Positions 1-8,993 are shown, counted from the stretch's first letter. The stretch: 32,025 bases of DNA from Deltaproteobacteria bacterium (GCA_019313765.1 JAFDAP010000001.1:1-32025), one strand, 5' to 3'. Translations and numbers: made by a program. Notes: generated by a model not told the origin, from the sequence alone.

Positions 1-806
1 GATCTTTCCTCGGCTGCTATGGAGAGCTGAGCTTGAGGAGGCGGAGGCCGTTCAGCCTTAAAGGTCAGTTTAAGGTGTTTGATGATCTTGTCTATGATAT
101 TGTAATCTTCAATAAAGGAGACAATTCGCATGGTTCCCCCGCATTTTGGACATATTAGAGGATCGATCTCGTAGACTTTCTTTATCATCTCAGCCCATCC
201 CCGGGATGGTGCAAATGAAACTGCATCTTCAATAACAGGTGGGCAGGAAGGATCAACTCCCGCTTTCTTCTTTTTTCCCCGATGTGCGTTAGCATAGATG
301 CCGTAATAACGGACCATGACTTGACCTTTGTCAGGGATATGAGAGGTAACCCGGGCAATAAACTCCAGGTAATCCATAGACTCTGTCTCTCCACTGTGCT
401 TCCCGTATTGATAGAGGACCTGGCCACGTGCCTCATCCAGGGATAATCTTCTGAGGGAGAGTATAGGCCGGATCATATACTTACTCTATCCGCTCTGCCT
501 CTTCTTTACTCTCAGCCCTGACTTTACTGTGTACATTAAATCCACTATGCCTCCAGCTCAATATCTTTTTGACAAGATCCCGATTGATCAATTGTTTGCG
601 CAGGAGAAGTGAAAAGACCTCGCGTGTGAAAACCCGGCAGAGAAGAGAATCATTAATGCTTGAAACCTTATGGAACCGGTCTTGTTTATCTGTCCCCCCC
701 TCTGTAACTAGAAAATGAAGATGTGGATGAAAATTTATCCTCTTTCCAAACGACTGTATTACCGCAATAATTCCGGGTGTGATATCTCTGCGATTGCACT
801 CAAAAA
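1..806 (-). pseudogene. IS91-family transposase, frameshifted and truncated
   Basis: Two minus-strand reading frames together give the central and C-terminal parts of an IS91/IS801-like HUH transposase. The first (about 806 down to 485) contains the HUH-type segment INFHPHLHFLVTEGG and then SWRHSGFNVHSKVRA. It ends at a TAA at about 484-486, and the protein continues one base out of register as KYMIRPILSLRRLSLDEARG. The second segment carries the usual late region VMVRYYGIYANAHRGK and the zinc-finger-like IDPLICPKCGG motif, and is still open at the left edge of the window. A one-base insertion near 482-487 best explains the break. The N-terminal zinc-binding region is missing; the similarity stops near 806-833, where a reductive-dehalogenase remnant begins on the other strand. 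Family assignment is from recalled motif order and is fairly secure; activity is very unlikely. Confidence 0.8.
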
Positions 807-812
807 CACTAT

Positions 813-1226
813 CCTCTCCAACTCCCTGAAGATTTTACCCACGCCATTGTCATGGCTGTTGAGATGGACGACAAGGCGATAAGTTATTCACCGAATTCTA
901 TTGCCAGTGCGGCCACAGGTTTTGGTATTCGAAAATGGCCTTTGTGGCCAATTCCATAGCCATTTTTATCCGGAGTATGGGTTATGATGCGGCTCCCTCC
1001 GACAATCCAGGGAGTATCCATATCCAATCATTCGGGCATATTAAAATGGTATATAAATCCTGAAAAGTGTTTTCATTTCTGGGTAGATAACAGAAATGAC
1101 TGCACGACCTGCCTTAATACTTGCCCTTTTAATAAACCCCTGGTAGTACTCTACGACGGTGTGCGTTTTGTGATCAGAACCATGCCGGCCTTAAACCGTC
1201 TCCATCCATTCACATCGCGTCGATGA
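813..1226 (+). pseudogene. Reductive dehalogenase-like protein, decayed remnant
   Basis: Three short plus-strand pieces match the reductive dehalogenase (RdhA) family in the right order. The first, about 813-930, reads LPEDFTHAIVMAVEMDDKAI. After a frame change near 925-935 the second reads YSKMAFVANSIAIFIRSMGY and then DAAPSDN. A third piece from about 1022 reads KWYINPEKCFHFW, then CTTCLNTCPFNKP, the CxxCxxxCP iron-sulfur signature near the family C-terminus. Roughly a hundred or more residues normally found between the second and third pieces, including the first iron-sulfur motif, are missing. The N-terminal half is also gone where the IS91 remnant abuts. The last codons overlap the 3' end of the opposite-strand isocitrate dehydrogenase gene. 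Only the last piece has its own ATG frame (984-1226). It might instead derive from a related epoxyqueuosine-reductase-like protein, but the CPFNKP ending favours RdhA. Confidence 0.6.
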
Positions 1227-3438
1227 TGGCGCAAAAGGTTGCACTGGGCCGCATCACCTTCGCGGCTAGCTTAATATCAGGAATATAGTATCCACCGATG
1301 TCCACAGAGTCTCCCTGCGCAGCCAGTAATTCTTCGGTGATCTTGGTCTCGTTTTCTTCCAGAGATTTGGCCACTGGGGCAAACCGTTCCTGCATCAACT
1401 TATCTTTATCTTGGGCTGCCAGTGCCTGGGCCCAGTACAAAGCCAGATAAAATGTGCTTCCCCTATTATCGATCTCGTTGACCTTCCGGGAAGGAAGCCG
1501 CCCGTTTTCCAAGTACTTAGCGATGGCGAAATCGAGAGTTTCTGCCAAGACAACCGCTTTATCATTTTTTGTATTCTCGACGATTAACTCCAGAGAAGGA
1601 ACAAGAGCACAATATTCTCCCAGAGAATCCCATCTTGTGTGACCCTCTTTTAAAAGTTGTTGGACATGTTTTGGAGCAGAACCTCCCGCCCCTGTCTCAA
1701 ACAGTCCTCCACCTTCAAGAAGCGGGACAATAGACAGCATTCTCGCACTGGTTCCCAGCTCAAGAATCGGAAAAAGGTCAGTAAGATAATCTCTGAGCAC
1801 ATTGCCCGTCACAGAAATCGTATCCTCACCCCTGCGAATTCTTTCCAGGGTAAATTTCATGGCCTCCTGCGGCTTCATGATCTGAATATTTAGGCCAGAT
1901 GTATCATGCTCAGGCAGGTACTGATTCACCTTCTTGATGATCTCCGCATCGTGTCCCCTGTTTCCATCCAGCCAGAAAATCGCCGGGGAACCGGAAGCTT
2001 TCGCTCGTTTCACCGCGAGTTTGATCCAATCCCGGATCGGTAGATCTTTAGCTTGGCACATTCTGAATATATCGCCCATTTCCACGGTCTGCGCTAAAAG
2101 AATTGTGCCCGCCTCATCTACAACTCGGATCGTTCCTTCGCCGGATGCTTCAAACGTCTTGTCATGAGATCCGTATTCTTCAGCCTTCTGCGCCATCAGA
2201 CCTACATTGGAAACACTGCCCATGGTAGAGGGATCGAACTGCCCAAGTCTTTTTGTATTCTCCAAAATCTCTTTGTACATCGTGGCATAACTTCGATCGG
2301 GTATCATAGCGATACAGTCCTCTAGCTCGTCATTTTTGTTCCACATCTTGCCCCCGTCACGCACGACATTAGGCATGGAGGCATCAACGATGATGTTGTT
2401 GGGAACATGCAGGTTTGTTATGCCATGTCTCGAATCTACCATAGCCAGGTCCGGCTGGTTTTCATAGACGGCTTCAATATCGGCCTCAATCTCAGCTTTT
2501 TTATCTGCCTGAAGCCTGTTCAGTTTTTCCAGAACATCGGCCAGGCCATTGTTCACATTGGCGCCGATCTCCTGGAGTGTATCCTGATGCTTTTCCAGCG
2601 CTTCTTTATAATAAACCGAAACACAATGGCCAAACATGATGGGATCGGAGATTTTCATCATAGTCGCTTTGAGGTGTAGAGAGAGGAGCACGCCGTTCTT
2701 TTTGGCCTCCTGTATCTGCTCGGCATAGAATTGTCGCAAGGCAGCCACATTCATCACTGCAGTATCGATGACTTCACCTTCGATAAGATGTAGATTTTCC
2801 TTCAGAGTTGTTGTTTTGCCGTCGCGATCCAAAAATTCAATCTTTACATCCGATGCTTTGTCCATCGTAGTGGACTTTTCACTTGAATAAAAATCTTTTT
2901 CCGCCATATGGGTAACTTGAGCTTTGGATCCGGACTCAGGCCAATCTCTCATCATTTTATGAGGATTCTTTTGAGCAAATTTCTTGACGGATGCGGCCGG
3001 CCGACGGTCGGAATTGCCTTCACGCAACACCGGATTGACCGCTGAACCCAGAACCACAGAAAACCTTGCTTGGAGGGCTTTTTCCGCCTCATTTTTTGGC
3101 TCTTCGGGATATTCGGGGATATCATACCCTTTCTCACGCAGCTCTTTGATGGCGGCCTGGAGCTGAGGAAGCGATGCGCTGATATTGGGAAGTTTAATGA
3201 TATTGGCCTCATCTGTTAGGGCCATCTCACCAAGAATAGTCAGCCAATCAGGGATTTTTTGGTCCTCGGTAAGATTGTCAGGAAAATTGGCGATTATTCT
3301 GCCTGCCAGAGAAATATCTGCCAGATCAACATCGATACCTGATCCCTTTATGTAGGTTTTCAGGATTGGAAGAAACGCAAGTGTGGCCAATGCTGGCGCT
3401 TCGTCCGTGTAAGTCCAGGTAATTTTTGCATTTTTCAT
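1210..3438 (-). CDS. icd: Monomeric NADP-dependent isocitrate dehydrogenase
   Basis: This 742-residue protein has the full length of the monomeric isocitrate dehydrogenase family (about 740 residues), unrelated in size to the 45-kDa dimeric enzyme. It oxidatively decarboxylates isocitrate to 2-oxoglutarate with NADP+ in the cytoplasmic TCA cycle. The start MKNAKITWTYTDEAPALAT is typical. The substrate loop PVLREGNSDRRPAASVKKFA carries the conserved Ser/Asn/Arg cluster known to bind isocitrate in the Azotobacter enzyme. The segment STMGSVSNVGLMAQKAEEYG and the NRGHDAEI segment are also conserved. The ATG is preceded by AAGGAC about 8 bases upstream, which supports this start. The gene stands alone: decayed genes lie on both sides and no operon partner is visible. 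The frame is intact throughout, so it appears to be under selection despite its surroundings. Confidence 0.95.
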   Translation of the reverse strand: MKNAKITWTYTDEAPALATLAFLPILKTYIKGSGIDVDLADISLAGRIIANFPDNLTEDQKIPDWLTILGEMALTDEANIIKLPNISASLPQLQAAIKELREKGYDIPEYPEEPKNEAEKALQARFSVVLGSAVNPVLREGNSDRRPAASVKKFAQKNPHKMMRDWPESGSKAQVTHMAEKDFYSSEKSTTMDKASDVKIEFLDRDGKTTTLKENLHLIEGEVIDTAVMNVAALRQFYAEQIQEAKKNGVLLSLHLKATMMKISDPIMFGHCVSVYYKEALEKHQDTLQEIGANVNNGLADVLEKLNRLQADKKAEIEADIEAVYENQPDLAMVDSRHGITNLHVPNNIIVDASMPNVVRDGGKMWNKNDELEDCIAMIPDRSYATMYKEILENTKRLGQFDPSTMGSVSNVGLMAQKAEEYGSHDKTFEASGEGTIRVVDEAGTILLAQTVEMGDIFRMCQAKDLPIRDWIKLAVKRAKASGSPAIFWLDGNRGHDAEIIKKVNQYLPEHDTSGLNIQIMKPQEAMKFTLERIRRGEDTISVTGNVLRDYLTDLFPILELGTSARMLSIVPLLEGGGLFETGAGGSAPKHVQQLLKEGHTRWDSLGEYCALVPSLELIVENTKNDKAVVLAETLDFAIAKYLENGRLPSRKVNEIDNRGSTFYLALYWAQALAAQDKDKLMQERFAPVAKSLEENETKITEELLAAQGDSVDIGGYYIPDIKLAAKVMRPSATFCAIIDAM

Positions 3439-3877
3439 GTTATGTCCTTATGATTGTCAAAAGTATTAATAGGTGAATAATCTCGAGTCAGTATCCTAAC
3501 AATTTTGAGTAAGATAAGATATATATAAATCACAAAAGAGTCAAAATTTTTTATGTACAGATGACGCGCCCGGTAGGATTCGAGCCCCGGTTTTATGGCT
3601 GAGAACCTGTTATCTGAGTCACTTTGAAATGAGATGAAAGAAGACAAATTACCAGAGATATCCCCCCCAGGAATATCATACTACGACACGAAGTCCTCTT
3701 GAATTTTGATAGAGTTGCTGTGTGCATTTTTGTCTTTCCTTTCAGGAAACCCAGGACTCCACCAGGAAAATAGAACTGACTTGAATTTTTATATTGTGTC
3801 GGTTCAGCGAGATTTGGACAAAAGTTGATTTTTCTAAGCTACGGTTTCAAATTAGGAAACCAAGCTAGGAGAAAAGA
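3439..3877. other. Intergenic region with possible IS3 left end
   Basis: No credible gene here. The part next to 3438 should hold the isocitrate dehydrogenase promoter, but I see no clear -35/-10 pair. From about 3795 the sequence starting TGTGTCGGTTCAGCG and continuing with GATTTGGACAAAA resembles the left terminal region of an IS3-family element. It lies about 80 bases before the IS3 orfA remnant, where such an end is expected. The assignment of the exact terminal base is tentative. A stretch at about 3560-3620 faintly resembles a reversed tRNA T-arm but does not fold. Confidence 0.35.
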
Positions 3878-4006
3878 ATAACAACAACGAAGAAGAGCCG
3901 AAAACCCACCTCTGATTCTATTATCCGGGAGATAAAGCGCCGGACCCGCCGTAAGTTTAGCGCGGAGAAGAAGATCCGCATTGTGCTGGCCGGTCTTCGG
4001 GGAGAG
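3878..4006 (+). mobile_element. IS3-family transposase OrfA, 5' fragment
   Basis: The frame reads ITTTKKSRKPTSDSI, then IKRRTRRKFSAEKK and IRIVLAGLRGE, the start of the helix-turn-helix OrfA protein of IS3-family elements, which binds transposon ends. AGGAG at 3867-3871 lies six bases before the codon ATA at 3878-3880, where an ATG would be expected, so the start codon seems to have mutated ATG to ATA. Similarity breaks off at about 4006 after GLRGE, where the sulfatase remnant begins in another frame. The remaining OrfA, all of OrfB and the right end are absent. This is a dead remnant that may mark a deletion end point or recombination joint. Confidence 0.6.
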
Positions 4007-5034
4007 GCTATGTAAGTGCAGCGATCGGGAAGTGGCATATAGGACATAAACCTGAGCAGCATGGTTTTGATTATGGCATCGACAGGGATAAGCTGAACAT
4101 AGAAGGGCATTTTTCTGAGAACGGAGAATATCTTACGGACTTATTGACCGATGAAGCGATAAATTTTATTAATAAAAATAATCCCAATACAACAAAAAAA
4201 CCCTTCTTTTTGTACCTGTCTCATCATGCTGTACATACTCCAATTAGTGCAAAGAAAAACATGATAGAAGCCTTCGAGAAGAAGCCCGGCAATGATTGTC
4301 ATAACAATGCGACGTATGCTGCAATGATTAAAAGTGTTGATGAGAGTGTTGCTCGCATTAACAAAGTGCTGGAAGAGCTGGAGCTAAACAATAACACCCT
4401 CCTTGTATTTTTTTCCGACAATGGAGGACATGGAACATACACTTGTCAGAAACCTCTAAGGGGAGGAAAAGGAATGTATTATGAAGGAGGGATCAGGGTG
4501 CCAATGTTTGTGTACTGGCCGGGAAAGGTTATACCGGAACGCACGTGTAAAGAACCTGTCATCGGCACAGATTTCTATCCAACCTTTCTTCAATTAGCAG
4601 GGATAAGCGCTCCGCAAAACTATGAGCTGGATGGAACAAGTATCCTGCCATTATTAAAAGGAGAAAAAAAGCTGAACTGAGAATCCTTGTTCTGGCATTT
4701 TCCCTGTTATCTTCAGGCATACGAAGGAATGACCAATGAATCAAGAGATCCACTTTTCAGAACACGGCCGGTAAGTGTAATCCTGAAAAGAGACTGGAAG
4801 TTATTAATGTTTCACGAAGAATGGGTATTGGATGATAGAAGTAAAAATTTGGATGGAAACAATTCCATCGAATTATACAATCTCAAAGATGATATGGCAG
4901 AACAAAACAACTTAGCACAAATCAACACCAGGAAAAGAGATGAGTTACTTAAAGAACTTCTTGATTGGCAAAAAAACATCGAAGCTCCGCTTCCGACAAA
5001 TCCAAACCCTGAATATTTCGATAAGAACAACTAA
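4006..5034 (+). pseudogene. Sulfatase, N-terminally truncated with in-frame stop
   Basis: The frame opens at GYVSAAIGKWHIG, the classic GKWH[IL]G motif of the alkaline-phosphatase-superfamily sulfatases. It continues through FFLYLSHHAVHTPISA, VFFSDNGGHG and GTDFYPTFLQLAG, all typical of these enzymes, which hydrolyse sulfate esters, often on polysaccharides. The N-terminal hundred or so residues, including the C/S-x-P-x-R site that becomes formylglycine, are missing; the break coincides with the IS3 orfA fragment. At 4678-4680 a TGA interrupts the frame, and the same frame continues with ESLFWHFPCYLQAYEG and the C-terminal sulfatase region up to TAA at 5032-5034. CGA to TGA is the simplest explanation. 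Because the active site is also lost, this is decay rather than recoding. Base composition is more AT-rich than the downstream peptidase gene, suggesting transfer, but I did not compute it. Confidence 0.85.
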
Positions 5035-5326
5035 AAATAAGCTAAATATGGCAGGTCTTTATTCCATGTTGACATCATGCAATAATAAATCAGAAACACC
5101 TTTAAATATGTGATAATGACACTTTGACAAACTGACTTCTAAAGGGTTGGAGGGAATTCAGAAGAATCCAGCCTAGACTTTGCCTGGAGCAAAATTGAGT
5201 GACAAATTTTGACTATCAAGGAAGCCTTGCCTCCAAACAAGTTTTGCGGTTTAATATCTCTATAAATCTACACGGCGCCGGATAAAACCTCTCAGTATCT
5301 GCCGGCACCGGGCAAGGAGACACAGC
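5035..5326. other. Intergenic, upstream of aminopeptidase P
   Basis: No gene seen. A weak AT-rich hairpin, CAAAATT (5190-5196) against AATTTTG (5205-5211) with an 8-base loop, might end transcription from the left or be chance. TATAAAT at 5261-5267 could be a -10 element for the downstream gene, without a good -35 partner. Confidence 0.25.
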
Positions 5327-6709
5327 ATGTTTGAAGCATCCACTTATACCAGCAGAAGAAAACGCCTATACAACCAGATCGATTCGGGTCTGCTTCTTTT
5401 TCTGGGAAATGATGAAAGCCCCATGAATTATGCGGACAATCCTTTCCACTACCGCCAGGATAGCACCTTTCTATATTTCTTCGGATTGAGCTATGCGGGA
5501 CTGGCCGCGGTGGTAGACATCGATGAGGGCCGGGACATCGTATTCGGCGATGACTTGACGGTGGAGGACATCGTCTGGATGGGCACACAGCCGACTCTGG
5601 CAGAGCGCTGCCGGAAAGTGGGGGTTACGGATGTCAGGCCTTTGAAGGCCCTAACGAATTACCTTGATGACACCCGGAAAAAGAAAAGAAAAATCCATTT
5701 TCTCCCTCCCTACAGGGCGGAACATAAAATATCGCTTCTGCAGCTCCTGGCCATCCCCCCCGAGGATTCCGCACAGAAGGCCTCTAGGGAGTTCATTCAG
5801 GCTGTAGTGGAGCAGCGCAACACCAAGACCGAGGAAGAGATCGTGCAAATCGACAAAGCCGTAACCACTACTGCCGACATGCATCTTACCGCCATGAAGA
5901 TGGTGAGGCCGGGGCTGTTGGAATCCCAGATTGCAGCGGCCGTCCATGAAGTGGCCCTGGCGGCAGGCGGCAACCTGGCTTTTCCCATTATCGCCACCGT
6001 CCACGGCGAAACCCTGCACAACCACTATCATGGAAACAGGCTACAGAACGGGCAGATGTTCCTGCTGGACGCAGGGGCCGAAACCGCGTTGGGCTACGGC
6101 GGCGATCTGTCCAGCACCATGCCTGTAGATGACCATTTCACAGAGCGGCAGAGAGAGATTTATGACGTGTCCTTGAAGTCCCATGACGCTGCCATGGCCA
6201 TGCTGGCTCCGGGCACGCCTTTCAGAGATGTCCATCTCACCGCCTGCCGGGCCATAGCCGCAGGGCTCAAAGAACTGGGCTTTATGAAAGGAGATGTTGA
6301 TGAGGCAGTGGCTGCGGGAGCCCACGCCCTCTTTTTTCCCTGTGGCACTGGACACATGATGGGCCTGGATATACACGACATGGAAAATCTCGGGGAAAAA
6401 CATGTGGGTTATGGCGGCCAGGAAAAAAGCACGCAGTTCGGTCTCAAATCCCTTCGCCTGGCCCGCCCCCTGGAACCAGGATTTGTGCTGACCGTGGAGC
6501 CGGGCATTTACTTCATCCCCGAGCTCATTGACATGTGGAAAGGAGAAGGCCGGCACGCTGAGTTCATCAATTACGACAAGGTGGAATCCTACAAGGATTT
6601 CGGCGGGCTGCGCAACGAGGAGTGCTATGTCATAACAGAGGATGGCTCCCGCCTCCTCGGGAAACCCATTCCCAAAAGATGGCAGGACGTGGAGGCGATG
6701 AAATCCTAG
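5327..6709 (+). CDS. pepP: Xaa-Pro aminopeptidase (M24B family)
   Basis: This 460-residue cytoplasmic metallopeptidase is of the aminopeptidase P type, removing N-terminal residues preceding proline. The N-terminal AMP_N domain (about 1-160) includes NPFHYRQDSTFLYFFGL. The C-terminal pita-bread domain follows from about 170. All five expected metal ligands are visible: Asp about 248 (LLDAGAE), Asp about 260 (GGDLSSTMP), His about 343 (GTGHMMGLDIHD), Glu about 391 (TVEPGIYF) and Glu about 431 (GLRNEECYV), so a dinuclear metal site is intact. Length agrees with E. coli PepP (about 440). AAGGAG lies about 8 bases before the ATG. It is followed after 284 bases by the dehydratase/cyclodeaminase pair on the same strand. 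Ectoine hydrolase is also an M24 relative, but the clear AMP_N domain and PepP-like ligand motifs favour a true aminopeptidase. Confidence 0.93.
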   Translation: MFEASTYTSRRKRLYNQIDSGLLLFLGNDESPMNYADNPFHYRQDSTFLYFFGLSYAGLAAVVDIDEGRDIVFGDDLTVEDIVWMGTQPTLAERCRKVGVTDVRPLKALTNYLDDTRKKKRKIHFLPPYRAEHKISLLQLLAIPPEDSAQKASREFIQAVVEQRNTKTEEEIVQIDKAVTTTADMHLTAMKMVRPGLLESQIAAAVHEVALAAGGNLAFPIIATVHGETLHNHYHGNRLQNGQMFLLDAGAETALGYGGDLSSTMPVDDHFTERQREIYDVSLKSHDAAMAMLAPGTPFRDVHLTACRAIAAGLKELGFMKGDVDEAVAAGAHALFFPCGTGHMMGLDIHDMENLGEKHVGYGGQEKSTQFGLKSLRLARPLEPGFVLTVEPGIYFIPELIDMWKGEGRHAEFINYDKVESYKDFGGLRNEECYVITEDGSRLLGKPIPKRWQDVEAMKS

Positions 6710-6993
6710 GGGGATTCCGGATTCGTTCTCTATTGCGAAGGTTAGGTGGTCGCAGTTGTTTGTGGGCGCAACATTCCTCTGGAACTGTTCAAACATATCA
6801 TTACGTAAACACAAATCAACAAGCTGCCTTCGCCAGTAAAAAGATTAGAAATTGGGCTTAGTGATGCTCAAAAAGAATAGAGATCATCCTGAGGGAAATG
6901 TTATACTAGAGACTTGTGAATAATTGAGGGTAATTGTAAAACTGGCTTTTAAAGATAGCAAAGCGTTTTCGCGGATCAGGAGAGGAGCAGTCC

Positions 6994-7977
6994 ATGACCG
7001 ATATTGACTTGACGATGCGCGACATCTATTCGGCCCGGGCGAGGATCGCGCCTATTGCGCGCAAGACCCCGCTTGTCTCATCCCCGGCGCTGGCGGAACT
7101 GACAGGCAGTGAGATCACTCTCAAACTCGAGAGTCTGCAGGAGACCGGCTCTTTCAAACTGCGGGGAGCTGCCAACAAACTCTTATCCTTGGACCCCGGG
7201 GCGCAACAGCGGGGAGTCATCACTGTCTCCAGCGGCAACCACGGCCGTGCGCTGGCCTATGTCGCCCACAGTCTCGGGCTGCGGGCCGTTGTTTGCCTCT
7301 CCGATACGGTGCCCGCCAACAAGCGAGACGCGATCCAGAAACTCGGGGCCGAGGTGGTCGTCCGGGGCAGCACTTACGATGAGGCGATGGAAGAGGCCTA
7401 CCGTCTTGGTGAAAAAGACGGGTTGGAGATGATTCATCCCTTTGACGATCCGCTCATCATCGCCGGACAGGGAACCATCGGTCTGGAACTGCTGGACGAG
7501 TTTCCCGATTTGGACACCGTCGTCGTCCCATTGTCCGGTGGCGGCCTGCTGGGTGGGATCGCATTTACTCTCAAGTCAGCCGACCCCAAAATCCACGTCG
7601 TCGGCGTCACCATGGAGCGTGGCCCCGCCATGGTCGAAAGTCTGCGCGCCGGCCGGGTTGTCGACATTGTGGAGGAACCGACTCTTGCTGACGCCCTCGC
7701 CGGCGGGATCAAGCCCAATCAATACACTTTTGAACTGATCCGGAAAACCGTCGACGAGACAGTTCTGGTCTCCGAACAAGAGATCGCGGCCGCCATGGCT
7801 TTTGCTCTGGAACGCCATCATCTGGTGGTTGAGGGCGGCGGAGCAGTGGGTATCGCCGCCTTGAGAGCTGGAAAGCTCCAGCACCTGGGAGAGCGTGTCG
7901 CTGTGGTCATCAGCGGGGCAAACGTCGATATACCCCTTTTACTGCGTATCGCAAAGGATAATCTGGACGGTCGCTGA
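6994..7977 (+). CDS. Threonine/serine dehydratase-like PLP enzyme (EutB-like)
   Basis: A 327-residue fold-type II PLP enzyme. The PLP lysine is Lys55 in ETGSFKLRGA, SSGNHGRALA (79-88) contacts the cofactor region, and SGGGLLGG (181-188) is the phosphate-binding loop. There is no C-terminal ACT regulatory domain, so it corresponds to the short, catabolic type of threonine ammonia-lyase. The known reaction of the family is deamination of threonine or serine to a 2-oxo acid. It ends 20 bases before an ornithine-cyclodeaminase-like gene, and such pairs occur as EutB-EutC in ectoine/hydroxyectoine utilisation. That role is an inference from pairing only, since no ectoine transporter, DoeA or DoeB is seen nearby. 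GGAGAGGAG sits about 6-8 bases before the ATG. The CDS appears intact. Confidence 0.88.
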   Translation: MTDIDLTMRDIYSARARIAPIARKTPLVSSPALAELTGSEITLKLESLQETGSFKLRGAANKLLSLDPGAQQRGVITVSSGNHGRALAYVAHSLGLRAVVCLSDTVPANKRDAIQKLGAEVVVRGSTYDEAMEEAYRLGEKDGLEMIHPFDDPLIIAGQGTIGLELLDEFPDLDTVVVPLSGGGLLGGIAFTLKSADPKIHVVGVTMERGPAMVESLRAGRVVDIVEEPTLADALAGGIKPNQYTFELIRKTVDETVLVSEQEIAAAMAFALERHHLVVEGGGAVGIAALRAGKLQHLGERVAVVISGANVDIPLLLRIAKDNLDGR

Positions 7978-7997
7978 GGAAGCAAAGGAAACATGAA

Positions 7998-8957
7998 TTG
8001 AGTAAAATTTATAATCTCGCTCAAATCAAGGGCATATTGAATTCACTTCAACCCATCCAAGAGATCGAAAAAGGCTTCATGGCCTATTCCGCAGGCAAAG
8101 CAGTGATTCCCCCTGTAGGAGAGATGCTTTTCGAGGATCCTCCCGGCGACATCCACATAAAGTACGGCTATCTAGTGGATGATGATTATTACGTCATCAA
8201 AATCGCTTCCGGATTTTTCGAGAGTCCAGCTACGAGCAGGTATACCAGCGACGGGCTTATTCTACTCTTTAAAAAAGGAACAGGCGAGCTGGTTTGCGCT
8301 CTTCTGGACGAGTGCCATCTCACCAATGTTCGCACTGCGGCCGCCGGCGCCGTGAGCGCCAAATATCTGGCTCCGAAAAATATCGGATGTATAGGTGTCT
8401 TAGGCGCGGGCACACAGGGCCGGATGCAGGTAGAATATTTAGCGCCAGTCATCGACTGCAAGGAGGTCATGGTGTGGGGTATGAATCAGAACGAACTGGA
8501 TGACTACAAAAAGGACATGGAACCTTTGGGATACCGCATCCAGACGACTTTGAACACCGAAGATATTACCGACCGCTGCAATCTTATCGTCACCGCGACT
8601 CCTTCAAAATCCCCCTTATTGTCCGCCGATCAAATCCGCAAGGGAACGCATATTACGGCGATGGGATCCGACACCCCGGAGAAAAATGAGTTGGACCCTA
8701 GGATTCTCCAAAAAGCCGATATCGTTGTCGCCGACAGTATCAGTCAGTGCCTTTCGCGGGGCGAAATCCATCAAGCCCTCAGAGTCGGGTTGTTGGAAAA
8801 AGAGCGAATCGTGGAACTGGGAAACGTGATCGCCAGACCTGAACTTCGCAGAATCTCCGAGGAACAGATCACCATCGCAGACCTGACAGGAGTGGCGGTT
8901 CAAGACATTCAGATCGCTAAGGCTGTCTTTCATGCCCTGAAACTCAAAGAAGTATAG
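7998..8957 (+). CDS. Ornithine cyclodeaminase/mu-crystallin family protein (EutC-like)
   Basis: A 319-residue member of the ornithine cyclodeaminase/mu-crystallin family, NAD(P)-dependent enzymes that deaminate or reduce amino and imino acids. The Rossmann motif VLGAGTQGRMQ lies at about 134-144. The candidate catalytic lysine is in YYVIKIASGFF (about 68), the conserved arginine in LTNVRTAAAGA (about 112), and the aspartate region in ADIVVADS. I read the start as TTG at 7998: the only nearby ATG (7993) hits TGA after two codons, and AAAGGAA at 7984-7990 gives good spacing. It follows the dehydratase by 20 bases, so the two are surely co-transcribed and probably act in sequence. Substrate cannot be assigned; ornithine, alanine, pyrroline-2-carboxylate or diaminobutyrate derivatives are all possible. 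It is convergent with the kinase gene, 36 bases away, with no strong terminator hairpin visible between. Confidence 0.9.
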   Translation: MSKIYNLAQIKGILNSLQPIQEIEKGFMAYSAGKAVIPPVGEMLFEDPPGDIHIKYGYLVDDDYYVIKIASGFFESPATSRYTSDGLILLFKKGTGELVCALLDECHLTNVRTAAAGAVSAKYLAPKNIGCIGVLGAGTQGRMQVEYLAPVIDCKEVMVWGMNQNELDDYKKDMEPLGYRIQTTLNTEDITDRCNLIVTATPSKSPLLSADQIRKGTHITAMGSDTPEKNELDPRILQKADIVVADSISQCLSRGEIHQALRVGLLEKERIVELGNVIARPELRRISEEQITIADLTGVAVQDIQIAKAVFHALKLKEV

Positions 8958-8993
8958 TCAAGAATACGATAGAATGAAAAACAAATCCCTCTC

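Noticed and set aside
3560..3625. Reversed tRNA-like T-arm, with CCGGTAGGATTCGAGCCCCGG on the plus strand.
   Set aside because: Only two or three pairs flank the TTCGA-like loop and no acceptor or D-arm can be formed, so it is at most a degenerate fragment.
3435..3647. Minus-strand 70-codon frame upstream of isocitrate dehydrogenase.
   Set aside because: Low-complexity AT-rich product without recognisable motif; it overlaps the promoter region and has no good ribosome-binding site.
4678..4680. TGA in the sulfatase as a selenocysteine or recoded codon.
   Set aside because: The expected position is not catalytic, the gene already lacks its active-site region, and CGA to TGA is the simplest explanation.
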